NCBI RefSeq assembly: GCF_001660705.2
Contig: NZ_LYBV02000032.1
Location: 62,001-126,000 of the forward strand
DNA: 64,000 bases
Origin: Saccharicrinis aurantiacus
GTDB taxonomy: Bacteria; Bacteroidota; Bacteroidia; Bacteroidales; Marinilabiliaceae
Direction: 5' to 3'
The notes beneath the pieces are model-generated. The model did no database searches and was not told the origin of the DNA. It was given only the letters and a program-made list of their open reading frames with translations. Numbering within the stretch: position 1 is the stretch's first letter; each line of letters begins with the position of its first letter. The position numbers were made by a program, and so were the translations under genes. This document shows, in pieces, positions 52,677 to 61,358 of this stretch.

Positions 52677-52684
52677 TACATTTG
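52677..52684 (+). promoter_or_regulatory. Candidate -7 element of the sdhCAB operon
   Basis: TACATTTG (TAnnTTTG) 48 bases before the sdhC ATG, followed by GCATGC. The -33 region has no TTTG at 19-21 bases. Confidence 0.45.
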
Positions 52685-52731
52685 CATGCTTAAAATACTA
52701 ATATAACTTAGAGATTTAAATATTAAACTGT

Positions 52732-53418
52732 ATGAGTAATTTATTGAGTTCGTCGATTGGACGAAAGCTGCTGATGAGTTTGTCAGGGCTTTTCTTGATT
52801 ACCTTTTTGGTAGTCCACTTATCTATTAACTTGTTGCTATTAATCCCTGATGGCGGGGAAGCTTTTAACGTTGCAGCTAATTTTATGGCTTTACCGTTAA
52901 TTAAGTTCGGATTGCAACCTGTTTTAGCTTTAGGGTTTATTGTTCATATTGCTTACGGAGCAATATTGACTGCAAAAAACAACAAAGCACGCGGTAATAA
53001 CAAGTATGCTTCAGGTAACAACACAAAAGAGGTTATGTGGGCATCAAAAAACATGGCTGTATTAGGAGTTACAATTTTAGCTTTCTTAGCAGTTCACATG
53101 GTTGATTATTGGATTCCATTACAAATTACACATGCTGTAGGCAGTGTTACTATTGGTGGTGTTGAAATGCATGATACTTATTCTTTAGTAGCAGCAAATT
53201 TCCAAAATCCACTAAAAGTTGTTTTATATGTGATTGGTTCTTTAGGTCTAGCTGTGCATTTAACACATGGTTTCTGGTCAGCATTCCAAACTTTGGGTGC
53301 AAGTAATACTATCTGGCGTAAGCGTTGGACAGTTATCGGAACTGTATTTGCTTGGGTTGTAAGCCTAGGTTTTTGTGTTATCGCAATTGCAATGTATGCT
53401 TGCGGAAGCTGTTGTTAA
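52732..53418 (+). CDS. sdhC: Succinate dehydrogenase/fumarate reductase cytochrome b subunit
   Basis: 228-residue membrane anchor with five transmembrane helices, of the single-polypeptide b-haem type used by Bacteroidota and Epsilonproteobacteria. Candidate haem ligands are histidines in FLVVHLSINL (about 29), FIVHIAYGAI (about 72), LAVHMVDYW, ITHAVG and VHLTHGFWSAF. It passes electrons between the quinone pool and the FeS subunit. First of sdhCAB, 29 bases before sdhA. Confidence 0.94.
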   Translation: MSNLLSSSIGRKLLMSLSGLFLITFLVVHLSINLLLLIPDGGEAFNVAANFMALPLIKFGLQPVLALGFIVHIAYGAILTAKNNKARGNNKYASGNNTKEVMWASKNMAVLGVTILAFLAVHMVDYWIPLQITHAVGSVTIGGVEMHDTYSLVAANFQNPLKVVLYVIGSLGLAVHLTHGFWSAFQTLGASNTIWRKRWTVIGTVFAWVVSLGFCVIAIAMYACGSCC

Positions 53419-53447
53419 TAAAGTAGTAACTTTTTAATTTACAAAAA

Positions 53448-55385
53448 ATGAAGTTAGATTCAAGGATTCCTGAAGGCCCATTGGCTGAAAAATGGAACAA
53501 CTATAAGGCTAACCAGAAATTGGTTAACCCAGCAAATAAAAGAAACTTAGATATCATCGTAATTGGTACAGGATTAGCTGGAGCTTCAGCTGCCGCATCT
53601 TTTGGTGAAATGGGTTTTAAAGTAAAAAACTTTACTATTCAAGATTCTCCACGTCGTGCGCACTCTATTGCTGCACAAGGGGGTATCAATGCTGCTAAAA
53701 ACTATCCTAATGATGGTGATTCTGTTCACCGTTTATTTTATGATACAGTAAAAGGTGGTGATTACCGTGCTCGTGAGGCTAACGTTTACCGTTTGGCTTC
53801 TGTAAGTAACGATATCATCGACCAATGTGTAGCTCAAGGTGTACCTTTTGCTCGCGAATATGGTGGTATGTTAGATAACCGTTCTTTTGGTGGTGCGCAA
53901 GTTAGCCGTACTTTTTATGCAAAAGGACAAACAGGACAACAGCTATTAATTGGTGCTTACCAAGCTTTAATGCGTCAGGTAAATGCTGGTACTGTTGAAA
54001 TGCATACTCGTACTGAGGTTGTTGATTACGTTATTGTTGATGGAAAAGCTCGTGGTGTTATTACACGTGACTTAGTAACTGGTGAGTTCTCTCGTCATTT
54101 CGGTCATGCAGTAGTAATGGCAACTGGTGGTTATGGTAACACATTCTTCCTTTCAACAAATGCAATGGGATCTAATGGTTCTGCTGCTATCAAAGCTTAC
54201 GAAAAAGGTGCTGCTTTTGCTAACCCTTGTTACGCTCAAATTCACCCAACATGTATTCCTGTTCACGGTGAGTTCCAATCAAAGTTAACTTTGATGTCTG
54301 AGTCTTTACGTAACGATGGTCGTATTTGGGTTCCTAAAAAGAAAGAAGATGCTGAAGCTATCCGTGCAGGAAAGAAAAAAGCAACTGACCTTTCTGAAGA
54401 CGAAAGAGATTATTACTTAGAAAGAAGATATCCTGCATTTGGTAACTTAGTACCTCGTGATGTTGCATCTCGTGCTGCTAAAGAGCGTTGTGATGCTGGT
54501 TTCGGAGTTGGTACTACAGGTTTAGCTGTATACCTTGACTTTAAAACTTCTATTGAGCGTTTAGGTGAGGATACAATCCGTGCACGTTACGGAAACCTTT
54601 TCCAAATGTACGAGAAGATTGTTGATGACAATCCGTATGCTGAGCCAATGATGATTTACCCTGCTATTCACTATACAATGGGTGGAATTTGGGTTGATTA
54701 CGAATTACAAACAACTGTACCTGGTTTATTCTCTGCTGGTGAAGCAAACTTCTCTGATCACGGTGCTAACCGTTTAGGAGCTTCTGCTTTAATGCAAGGT
54801 TTAGCTGATGGTTACTTTGTATTACCATTTACAATTCAGAATTACTTGGCTGATGATATCCGTACGCCACGTATGACTGGAGACGAAAAAGAGTTTGTTG
54901 AGGCAGAAAAAGCTGCTAAAGCAAAATTCGAGAAGTTAATGTCAATTAAAGGATCACGTTCTGTTGATAGCTTACACAAAGAGCTTGGATTAGTAATGTG
55001 GGATTTTGTTGGTATGGCTCGTAACAAAAAAGGTTTAGAAGAAGCTATCGAGAAAATCGCTGCTATCAAAAAAGAATTCTGGACTAACGTTAAGATCCCT
55101 GGATCAGACAAAGGAATGAACGTTGAGCTTGAAAAAGCATCTCGTTTAGCCGACTTTATTACAACTGGAGACCTTATGGCTCGCGATGCATTAAATCGTG
55201 AAGAATCATGTGGTGGTCACTTCCGTGAAGAGTACCAAACAGAAGAAGGTGAAGCAAAACGTCAGGATGACAAATTTACTTACGCCGCTTGTTGGGAATA
55301 TAAAGGAGAAGACAAAGCACCAGAGTTACATAAAGAAGAACTTAAGTTTGAAGTGGTTAAAGTTGCACAACGTAACTACAAATAA
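53448..55385 (+). CDS. sdhA: Succinate dehydrogenase/fumarate reductase flavoprotein subunit
   Basis: Catalytic subunit, 645 residues, interconverting fumarate and succinate. FAD binding: [19 protein letters not shown] (about residues 36-54); the covalent-FAD histidine is in [15 protein letters not shown] (about 76). Substrate and catalytic residues are in [19 protein letters not shown] and [18 protein letters not shown]. In Bacteroides-like anaerobes this enzyme works as fumarate reductase to make succinate; direction cannot be proved from sequence. Codon use here is visibly more restricted than in neighbours, as in highly expressed genes. Confidence 0.96.
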   Translation: MKLDSRIPEGPLAEKWNNYKANQKLVNPANKRNLDIIVIGTGLAGASAAASFGEMGFKVKNFTIQDSPRRAHSIAAQGGINAAKNYPNDGDSVHRLFYDTVKGGDYRAREANVYRLASVSNDIIDQCVAQGVPFAREYGGMLDNRSFGGAQVSRTFYAKGQTGQQLLIGAYQALMRQVNAGTVEMHTRTEVVDYVIVDGKARGVITRDLVTGEFSRHFGHAVVMATGGYGNTFFLSTNAMGSNGSAAIKAYEKGAAFANPCYAQIHPTCIPVHGEFQSKLTLMSESLRNDGRIWVPKKKEDAEAIRAGKKKATDLSEDERDYYLERRYPAFGNLVPRDVASRAAKERCDAGFGVGTTGLAVYLDFKTSIERLGEDTIRARYGNLFQMYEKIVDDNPYAEPMMIYPAIHYTMGGIWVDYELQTTVPGLFSAGEANFSDHGANRLGASALMQGLADGYFVLPFTIQNYLADDIRTPRMTGDEKEFVEAEKAAKAKFEKLMSIKGSRSVDSLHKELGLVMWDFVGMARNKKGLEEAIEKIAAIKKEFWTNVKIPGSDKGMNVELEKASRLADFITTGDLMARDALNREESCGGHFREEYQTEEGEAKRQDDKFTYAACWEYKGEDKAPELHKEELKFEVVKVAQRNYK

Positions 55386-55422
55386 TTAAGTTATTAACGT
55401 TCATTAGTTAAACAGAGAAAAA

Positions 55423-56178
55423 ATGGAAAATAATATAAGTTTGACTCTAAAAGTATGGCGTCAGAGCGACTCTAAAGCTAAGGGTGGTTTTGAAACTTAC
55501 AAACTAGAGACAGTATCTACCGACAGTTCATTCCTTGAGATGATGGATATCTTAAATGAGCAATTAGTTGGTGAAGGAAAAGAGCCTGTTGCATTTGATC
55601 ACGATTGTCGTGAAGGTATTTGTGGTATGTGTTCATTATACATCAACGGACGTCCTCATGGGCCTGATGATGATGTAACAACTTGTCAGTTACACATGCG
55701 TAAGTTCAAAAATAACGAGACTATTACAATTGAGCCTTGGCGTTCTGCTGGTTTCCCTGTAATTAAAGACCTTATTGTTGATCGTACTGCTTTTGACCAA
55801 ATTATTGCTGCAGGTGGTTATACTTCAGTAAGTACTGGTGGTGTACCTGATGCAAATGCACTTCCTATTCCAAAGGATGATGCTGACGAGGCTATGGATG
55901 CCGCTTCCTGTATTGGTTGTGGTGCTTGTGTTGCTACTTGTAAAAACGGATCAGCAATGTTATTCGTTTCAGCAAAAGTAAGTCACTTAGCATTATTACC
56001 ACAAGGACAAGTTGAGGCTGCACTTAGAGCTAAAGCTATGGTTGGTAAAATGGATGAGTTAGGTTTTGGTGCTTGTACAAACACTGGAGCTTGTGAGGTA
56101 GAATGTCCGAAAGGCGTTTCTATCGCAAATATCGCTCGTTTAAATCGCGAATATTTAAGTGCTAAGTTGAAAGACTAA
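55423..56178 (+). CDS. sdhB: Succinate dehydrogenase/fumarate reductase iron-sulfur subunit
   Basis: 251 residues carrying three clusters. [2Fe-2S]: CREGICGMC (about 62-70) with a later Cys in TTCQLH. The [4Fe-4S] and [3Fe-4S] ligands are in [11 protein letters not shown] (about 163-173) and [14 protein letters not shown] (about 216-229). It relays electrons between FAD and the cytochrome b subunit. Last gene of sdhCAB, closed by a terminator. Confidence 0.96.
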   Translation: MENNISLTLKVWRQSDSKAKGGFETYKLETVSTDSSFLEMMDILNEQLVGEGKEPVAFDHDCREGICGMCSLYINGRPHGPDDDVTTCQLHMRKFKNNETITIEPWRSAGFPVIKDLIVDRTAFDQIIAAGGYTSVSTGGVPDANALPIPKDDADEAMDAASCIGCGACVATCKNGSAMLFVSAKVSHLALLPQGQVEAALRAKAMVGKMDELGFGACTNTGACEVECPKGVSIANIARLNREYLSAKLKD

Positions 56179-56198
56179 TCACTTTTATTAACATATTT

Positions 56199-56237
56199 AA
56201 TCCCCAATTTTCTTCGGAAGATTGGGGATTTCTATTT
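56199..56237 (+). terminator. Rho-independent terminator of sdhCAB
   Basis: AATCCCCAAT (56199-56208) pairs with ATTGGGGATT (56221-56230), with an inner CTT/AAG pairing in the loop, followed by TCTATTTTTA. Confidence 0.85.
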
Positions 56238-56344
56238 TTATATTAGTTCAATTAAGCTGAATTCACAATTAATGTTAAATAAAGATTTGTATTTACTTAT
56301 ATTTTTTCTATTTTTCGCTTGATACACTTATGTAAATGTAATTC

Positions 56345-57043
56345 ATGCCCTATAGAAGACTCCCTAATACAGATCAGGCTAGATTAAGAGCTTTAAAAGC
56401 TGCTTTGGATGAAGGAAGTAAATACTATCCTTTCGACTTAGCATATCCCACCAAACTACATCTCGACTTAAAGTCATTTTTACCACAATTTGAACAATCA
56501 GTTAATCAATATAATTCTAGCAAAGACCGTCAAGCTCAAATTGGCAAGCAACTGTCAGAATGTTTTAAATCGTCTAAAATATACCTCTCACACTTTATAC
56601 AAGTTGTAAATTTCAGCATCATCAGAAAAGAATTAAAACCTGAGGTAAGAGAGGAATACGGGATGGATATTGATGATAAAGCCGTACCAGAATTAGGCAC
56701 AGAAACCCAACTATTACAATGGGGTGCCAAAGTTATCCCTGCTGAAGAAAAGAGAATGGCACTAGGTGGAAGTAGAATCTACAATCCATCCATTGCAATG
56801 GTAAAGATTAAATTTGAGAAATTTAAAGAGTGCTACAATAATCACAAGAACCTTTTATCTACAACTCAGAAGATGTTAGAAAAAGTTAGTGAATTAAGAG
56901 CTCAGGCAGATGCCATTATTCTTAACTTATGGAATTCGGTAGAAGAAACATATAATGAATTAGAACCTTCAAAAAAGAGAGAACAATCTGCAAAGTATGG
57001 GCTTGTTTACGTATTTAGAAAAGAAGAAAAAAAGCTAAACTAA
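56345..57043 (+). CDS. Conserved hypothetical protein, helical
   Basis: 232 residues of unknown function. The opening PYRRLPNTDQARLRALKAAL is distinctive and I associate it with a conserved Bacteroidota family. It is almost all helix, with coiled-coil-prone segments (YNNHKNLLSTTQKMLEKVSELRAQADAIILNLWNSVEETY) and no signal peptide, so cytoplasmic. TLRTETQ-like and AEEKRMALGGSRIYNPSIAMVKIKFEKF segments separate an N- and a C-terminal helical half. Tail to tail with the CPBP gene (overlap of 4 bases at the stops). Confidence 0.75.
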   Translation: MPYRRLPNTDQARLRALKAALDEGSKYYPFDLAYPTKLHLDLKSFLPQFEQSVNQYNSSKDRQAQIGKQLSECFKSSKIYLSHFIQVVNFSIIRKELKPEVREEYGMDIDDKAVPELGTETQLLQWGAKVIPAEEKRMALGGSRIYNPSIAMVKIKFEKFKECYNNHKNLLSTTQKMLEKVSELRAQADAIILNLWNSVEETYNELEPSKKREQSAKYGLVYVFRKEEKKLN

Positions 57044-57936
57044 CTCTCTCTTACCTTTTCTATATTCTTTATCATTCGTATAGCAATAACAAATCCCACA
57101 AGGCTTACACCTAACCAAACGTAATTGACCGATTCGGTTGCTGCTGATAATGGATCTTCATCTAAGAACTTATTCTGATATAATGCAAACATCAGCAAGG
57201 CTAAGAAGTTATTAACAAAATGACAAAATATAGGCAACCATAAACTTTTTCCATACATCACCATATAACCAAATAAAGCACCCAATATCAGGCGTGGGAA
57301 AAAACCGAAAAACTGCATATGAATAGCACTAAACAAAAAAGCGCTTAACCACACACCAATGTGCTTATTTTTAAAAATACGCGCAAATAATGGCTGTATA
57401 CCACCTCTAAACAACAACTCTTCCCCTACTGCAGGAACTACTGCAACCACAAGAATATTAAATATGAAACTTATCCGGGAATCATTAGAAAGAATAAGCT
57501 GTGTTAGATCGTTAGCCTGATCTTCTTGAATTCTCAACCACTTTTCTACATCTGCTAAATATTCAGGAAAAGGAATTAGCTGATTTAAGTAACCCAAATA
57601 ACTTACCAATGGCTGAACCAACATCACTAACAAAAAACCTAAAGCAAATAAACTTACCTTAGGAATTTTACCTATTTGATAATACTGCTTAATATTTAAA
57701 CGATAGTATTTAGCATACAATATAGGAGGTAATATAAATAAAGATACACTTTGAGAAAGCTGATAAAATCTCAAATAGTTTGTATCGCTCAAAATGATTG
57801 AAGGATTACTAAGTATTTCTGTTCCGAAGAAAAATATTCCGATTACGGAACATACAATAGTACAAACAACAAAACACACTAAAACAGTAAACAATAAAAA
57901 TAGAAGTTGTCTTAAGGCTGAAGTATACATATTCAA
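57040..57936 (-). CDS. CPBP-family intramembrane glutamic protease
   Basis: 298 residues with about eight transmembrane helices. The active-site motifs are all present: VGEELLFRGGIQPLF (EExxxR, about residues 167-181), SAIHMQFFGFFPRLILGALFG (His) and CHFVNNFLALL (HxxxN). The family includes Rce1-like CAAX proteases and bacteriocin self-immunity proteins; the substrate here is unknown. It is transcribed with fabH upstream only if the terminator at 57952 is read through. Confidence 0.92.
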   Translation of the reverse strand: MNMYTSALRQLLFLLFTVLVCFVVCTIVCSVIGIFFFGTEILSNPSIILSDTNYLRFYQLSQSVSLFILPPILYAKYYRLNIKQYYQIGKIPKVSLFALGFLLVMLVQPLVSYLGYLNQLIPFPEYLADVEKWLRIQEDQANDLTQLILSNDSRISFIFNILVVAVVPAVGEELLFRGGIQPLFARIFKNKHIGVWLSAFLFSAIHMQFFGFFPRLILGALFGYMVMYGKSLWLPIFCHFVNNFLALLMFALYQNKFLDEDPLSAATESVNYVWLGVSLVGFVIAIRMIKNIEKVRES

Positions 57937-57951
57937 TAATGAGTTTATCTA

Positions 57952-57981
57952 ATAAAAAAAGAGAAGCACATGGCTTCTCTT
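57952..57981 (-). terminator. Rho-independent terminator of fabH
   Basis: AAGAGAAGC (57959-57967) pairs with GCTTCTCTT (57973-57981) around ACATG; seven T follow on the minus strand. It sits between fabH and the CPBP gene. Confidence 0.85.
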
Positions 57982-58027
57982 TATATAATATCTTAATTCA
58001 GATTAAAACCTGAGTATTTGGTAAAAA

Positions 58028-59023
58028 TTAACTGTTGTAGCCCCATTTTATGTAAGTAGATCCCCAAGTGAATCCAGCTCCAAATGCAGCTAATACAATA
58101 TTATCACCTTTCTTCAACTGCTTCTCCCATTCCCATAAACATAAAGGAATTGTTGCAGATGTAGTATTTCCATAACGCTGGATATTTATCATTACTTTTT
58201 CCTTATCAATACCCATTCTACGTGCAGTAGCATCAATAATTCTAAGGTTAGCCTGATGTGGTACAAGCCATGCAATGTCATCAGCAGTTAAATTATTTCG
58301 TTCTGCAATCTCAGCAGAAACATCGGCCATATTTGAAACAGCACGTTTAAAAACAGCTTGACCTTCTTGATAAACAGAGTGCATTTTTGCATCTATCGTC
58401 TCGTGAGAAGATGGATTAACAGAACCTCCAGCTTTCATTAATAAATGCTGACGCCCAGAACCATCACTTCGTAAAATTGTATCCATTACTCCAACTTCTT
58501 CCTCAGTTGGTTCAACCATAACAGCTGCAGAAGCATCTCCAAAAAGAACACATGTGGTTCTATCTGTATAGTCTGTAATTGACGACATCTTTTCAGCGCC
58601 CACAACTACAACCTTCTTATGCATTCCCGACTTTACGAATTTATTAGCAACATCTAAGGCATATAAAAAACCTGAACAAGCTGCATTAACATCGAAACTT
58701 TGGATATCTTTAATACCTACTTTATCACAAATTATAGGTCCTGTAGCAGGAAAAACATGATCAGGAGTAACCGTTGCACAAATTAATAAATCAACATCCT
58801 CTGGAGAAGTATTTGTTTTCTTAAGTAATTCTTTAACAGCCTCAGCGCCCATATCAGAAGCACCTTTACCTTCACCTTTAAGAATTCTGCGTTCCTTAAT
58901 ACCAACACGAGTCATAATCCACTCATCAGAGGTATCAACCATTTTGCTTAATTCTTCATTTGTCAATACATATTCTGGAAGATATGCACCAACTCCTGTT
59001 ATAACGGCGTTAATGTTTTTCAT
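58028..59023 (-). CDS. fabH: 3-oxoacyl-ACP synthase III
   Basis: Starts fatty-acid synthesis by condensing an acyl-CoA with malonyl-ACP. 331 residues, normal length. Catalytic triad: Cys116 in [12 protein letters not shown], His in [13 protein letters not shown] (about 254) and Asn in [11 protein letters not shown] (about 284). The opening [29 protein letters not shown] is typical. plsX, often between rpmF and fabH, is absent; a 249-base gap with a hairpin stands there instead. Confidence 0.96.
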   Translation of the reverse strand: MKNINAVITGVGAYLPEYVLTNEELSKMVDTSDEWIMTRVGIKERRILKGEGKGASDMGAEAVKELLKKTNTSPEDVDLLICATVTPDHVFPATGPIICDKVGIKDIQSFDVNAACSGFLYALDVANKFVKSGMHKKVVVVGAEKMSSITDYTDRTTCVLFGDASAAVMVEPTEEEVGVMDTILRSDGSGRQHLLMKAGGSVNPSSHETIDAKMHSVYQEGQAVFKRAVSNMADVSAEIAERNNLTADDIAWLVPHQANLRIIDATARRMGIDKEKVMINIQRYGNTTSATIPLCLWEWEKQLKKGDNIVLAAFGAGFTWGSTYIKWGYNS

Positions 59024-59218
59024 TTGATAGTTTTTATTTTTTAATAGTCGTAATCAATAATATAACTAGCATATCCATCAGCATAGCAATGCTAATAAAA
59101 ACACATGCCCGAATAATAGATAATTCGGCAACTACTATTTTGAGTGTTTAGGTTCTTTAATTGCAAAATACCTAAACATATAACCTTTTCGAAGTTAATT
59201 TACAAATGCCTTAAAGCA

Positions 59219-59248
59219 AAATTTGCCTCGCATATGCGAAGCAAATTT
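59219..59248 (-). terminator. Hairpin between rpmF and fabH
   Basis: AAATTTGC (59219-59226) pairs with GCAAATTT (59241-59248), and TCGCA/TGCGA extends the stem. The T tail on the minus strand is weak, so it may only partly stop transcription or may be a processing site. Confidence 0.5.
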
Positions 59249-59272
59249 ATAAAGACTTTTGACAAAAAAAAA

Positions 59273-59458
59273 TTATGCTGTCACTTCTTGTGCTACAGCT
59301 AATTTTCCTCTATAAAAACCACACTCACCACATACGGTGTGTAGCTTTTTTGTAGAACCACAGTTAGAACATACTCCTAATCCTGGAATAGCAGCTTTAT
59401 CGTGAGTTCTTCTTTTATCTCTTCTAGTTTTAGAAATCTTTCTTTTAGGATGTGCCAT
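59273..59458 (-). CDS. rpmF: 50S ribosomal protein L32
   Basis: 61 residues: MAHPKRKISKTRRDKRRTHDK opening and two zinc-binding pairs, CSNCGS and CGECGFYRG, the Cys4 form of L32. 15 bases after the DUF177 gene, the widespread yceD-rpmF pair. Confidence 0.97.
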   Translation of the reverse strand: MAHPKRKISKTRRDKRRTHDKAAIPGLGVCSNCGSTKKLHTVCGECGFYRGKLAVAQEVTA

Positions 59459-59473
59459 CTTAAAACGCTTTAC

Positions 59474-60013
59474 TTATTTATTATTCTTTAATTTTCTTAG
59501 TGCTTCCCAACGGGGATCTATATCATCTTCGCTAATCGCTTCTTCTTCGTGATGGTTTTGCTGATTTAATCTGTCAATCATCTCATCATCACAACTATCA
59601 TCATCAGTTTCGTTGCTATGCACTGAACGCAAAGGCAAACTAACAACAATAAATTCATATATCAATTGAGCTAAATTAATCTCATGTTCTTCGTGCGGAA
59701 GTATTATTATCTCCTCACTAGGTTCATCATAAATAGCACCAAACTTAACATATATGGTACCTTCAAAACTTACCGGAACAGTTAATGCTGCCAAACAATT
59801 ATCACATATTGAATTCACTTTTCCTTCAATACTAAAATCAAGCTGCAACATTTGCGACTTCTTCAATAAAGTAACTTCTACTTTAAAATCGCCATTTTCA
59901 ACTACTGAATCATTGATTTCCTTAAAAAAAGAACTATCAACACTGTAATTAAAAAGATGCCTACCTTCTTTTAACCCTTTGAAAACTAGGTTATATTCAT
60001 TCAGTTTAGCCAT
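59474..60013 (-). CDS. DUF177 (YceD-like) protein
   Basis: 179 residues of the YceD/DUF177 family, linked in other organisms to 23S rRNA accumulation. Recognised by SICDNCLAALTVPVSFEGTIYVKFG (about residues 68-92) with its CxxC, EHEINLAQLIYEFIVVSLPLRSVH (about 108-131) and the acidic tail ending DDIDPRWEALRKLK. Paired with rpmF as in most bacteria. A promoter box lies 23 bases upstream. Confidence 0.9.
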   Translation of the reverse strand: MAKLNEYNLVFKGLKEGRHLFNYSVDSSFFKEINDSVVENGDFKVEVTLLKKSQMLQLDFSIEGKVNSICDNCLAALTVPVSFEGTIYVKFGAIYDEPSEEIIILPHEEHEINLAQLIYEFIVVSLPLRSVHSNETDDDSCDDEMIDRLNQQNHHEEEAISEDDIDPRWEALRKLKNNK

Positions 60014-60035
60014 TTAACCCGATATAAAAACTTTG

Positions 60036-60043
60036 CAAAAGTA
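60036..60043 (-). promoter_or_regulatory. Candidate -7 element of DUF177-rpmF
   Basis: Minus strand TACTTTTG (60043-60036). No clear -33 box at the right distance. Confidence 0.45.
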
Positions 60044-60151
60044 TAAAAATAAATAGTAGTAGCGAAGAAATACACTCTTATTTTTCATTTATTTTTTTCA
60101 TGCATCTATTTGTAATTGTGCAAATAAGCTAACATAGCTGCTAATGCATGC

Positions 60152-61288
60152 TTACAGGATAATTCTAAAGGTGGTTCCTTTTCCTAATTCAGATTCTTTT
60201 ACAAATATTTTACCACCATGATATTCTTCAACTATTCTTTTTGTAAGAGTTAAGCCTAAGCCCCACCCTCTCTCTTTACTTGTATAGCCAGGCTCAAATA
60301 CTGTGGTATGTTTTGATTTATGAATACCCTTACCGTCATCACTAATATCAATAACAATTTGATCTCCTAAATGCTGTGAAGAAATCGTAATTACACCTTT
60401 TCCTAAAGTTGCATCAATGGCATTCTTTATCAAGTTTTCGAGAACCCACTCTAACAATACGGCATTAGCATATATTGTTTTGCTTTCTTCAAAATCTAAT
60501 TTAAACTGAATTTTGGAGGATACTCTATTCTGAAAGTAATCTAATGTACCCGAAACTAGTTCTTTTAAATCTAGGGACTTTAAAATAGGTTTAGAGCCAA
60601 TTTTTGAGAATCGATCCGCTACATTCTGCAGACGAGAGATGTCGTTCTTCATCTCTGGCACTATTTTACTATTTTCATCCTTTAGAGCCAACAAATCGGC
60701 CCATCCCATAAGGGATGAAATAGGAGTACCTAATTGATGAGCTGTTTCTTTTGACATGCCAACCCATACTTGATCTTGCTCTCGCTTGCGAGCACTATTA
60801 AATGCAAAATAAGCAGTTAATACAAACACTATTATAATAATTAACTGAACAATTGGAAACCACGTTAATTTAACAAGCAATAAAGATGATCTGTAATACA
60901 AGTACTGAACCTCATCATCACCCAAATTTATAACAATGCGCTTTCCTGTTTTTTTCATCCGCTCCAGCTCAGACTGAAGATATTGTTCTGCTCCTTGTTT
61001 TGGTAGCTTTATATTACGATGATGATAAATAATTCCCTTATCGTCAGTTAATAAAACAGGAACAGTATTATTATTTTTCAGAACTTCAAGCATCAAACTA
61101 ACTGCCTGCTCATCAATGTCGGGCTGCACTAACTGCCTTGTAGCTTCCGCCCACAGAGCTACCTTTTGCTCTTCTTCGATTTTTAATTCATCAGTTAATA
61201 GTTTGGTATAAATTAAGGAAGCACTCCCAATAATAACAGAGCCAATTAAAATAAAAAGCTTAAACAATCGCTTACGAGAATAATACAT
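60152..61288 (-). CDS. Membrane sensor histidine kinase
   Basis: 378 residues. Two transmembrane helices (about 9-27 and 143-163) frame a small periplasmic sensor (VPVLLTDDKGIIYHHRNI region). The phosphorylation box is SKETAHQLGTPISSLMGWADLL (His at about 185), followed by the ATPase lobe: ENLIKNAIDATLG (N box), DISDDGKGIHK (G1) and GWGLGLTLTKRIVEEYHGG (G2). No response regulator gene is adjacent in the window; the next gene upstream is a hybrid kinase. Signal unknown. Confidence 0.92.
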   Translation of the reverse strand: MYYSRKRLFKLFILIGSVIIGSASLIYTKLLTDELKIEEEQKVALWAEATRQLVQPDIDEQAVSLMLEVLKNNNTVPVLLTDDKGIIYHHRNIKLPKQGAEQYLQSELERMKKTGKRIVINLGDDEVQYLYYRSSLLLVKLTWFPIVQLIIIIVFVLTAYFAFNSARKREQDQVWVGMSKETAHQLGTPISSLMGWADLLALKDENSKIVPEMKNDISRLQNVADRFSKIGSKPILKSLDLKELVSGTLDYFQNRVSSKIQFKLDFEESKTIYANAVLLEWVLENLIKNAIDATLGKGVITISSQHLGDQIVIDISDDGKGIHKSKHTTVFEPGYTSKERGWGLGLTLTKRIVEEYHGGKIFVKESELGKGTTFRIIL

Positions 61289-61358
61289 GTTTAATTATAA
61301 AATAACAAAAGTGAATTTAATTAATTATTGAACGTTCAAACACTTATCTTATTATAAT

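Larger units (their letters stand above)
52266..52731. other. 466-base divergent spacer, frr / sdhCAB
   Basis: Holds the frr promoter (52288-52317) and a candidate sdh promoter (52677-52684). A 64-codon open frame at 52499-52693 has no initiation context or family resemblance. Nothing else is seen. Confidence 0.55.

Noticed and set aside
52499-52693. 64-codon open frame before sdhC
   Set aside because: Hydrophobic by A+T bias, no initiation signal, no family resemblance, and it overlaps the candidate sdh promoter.
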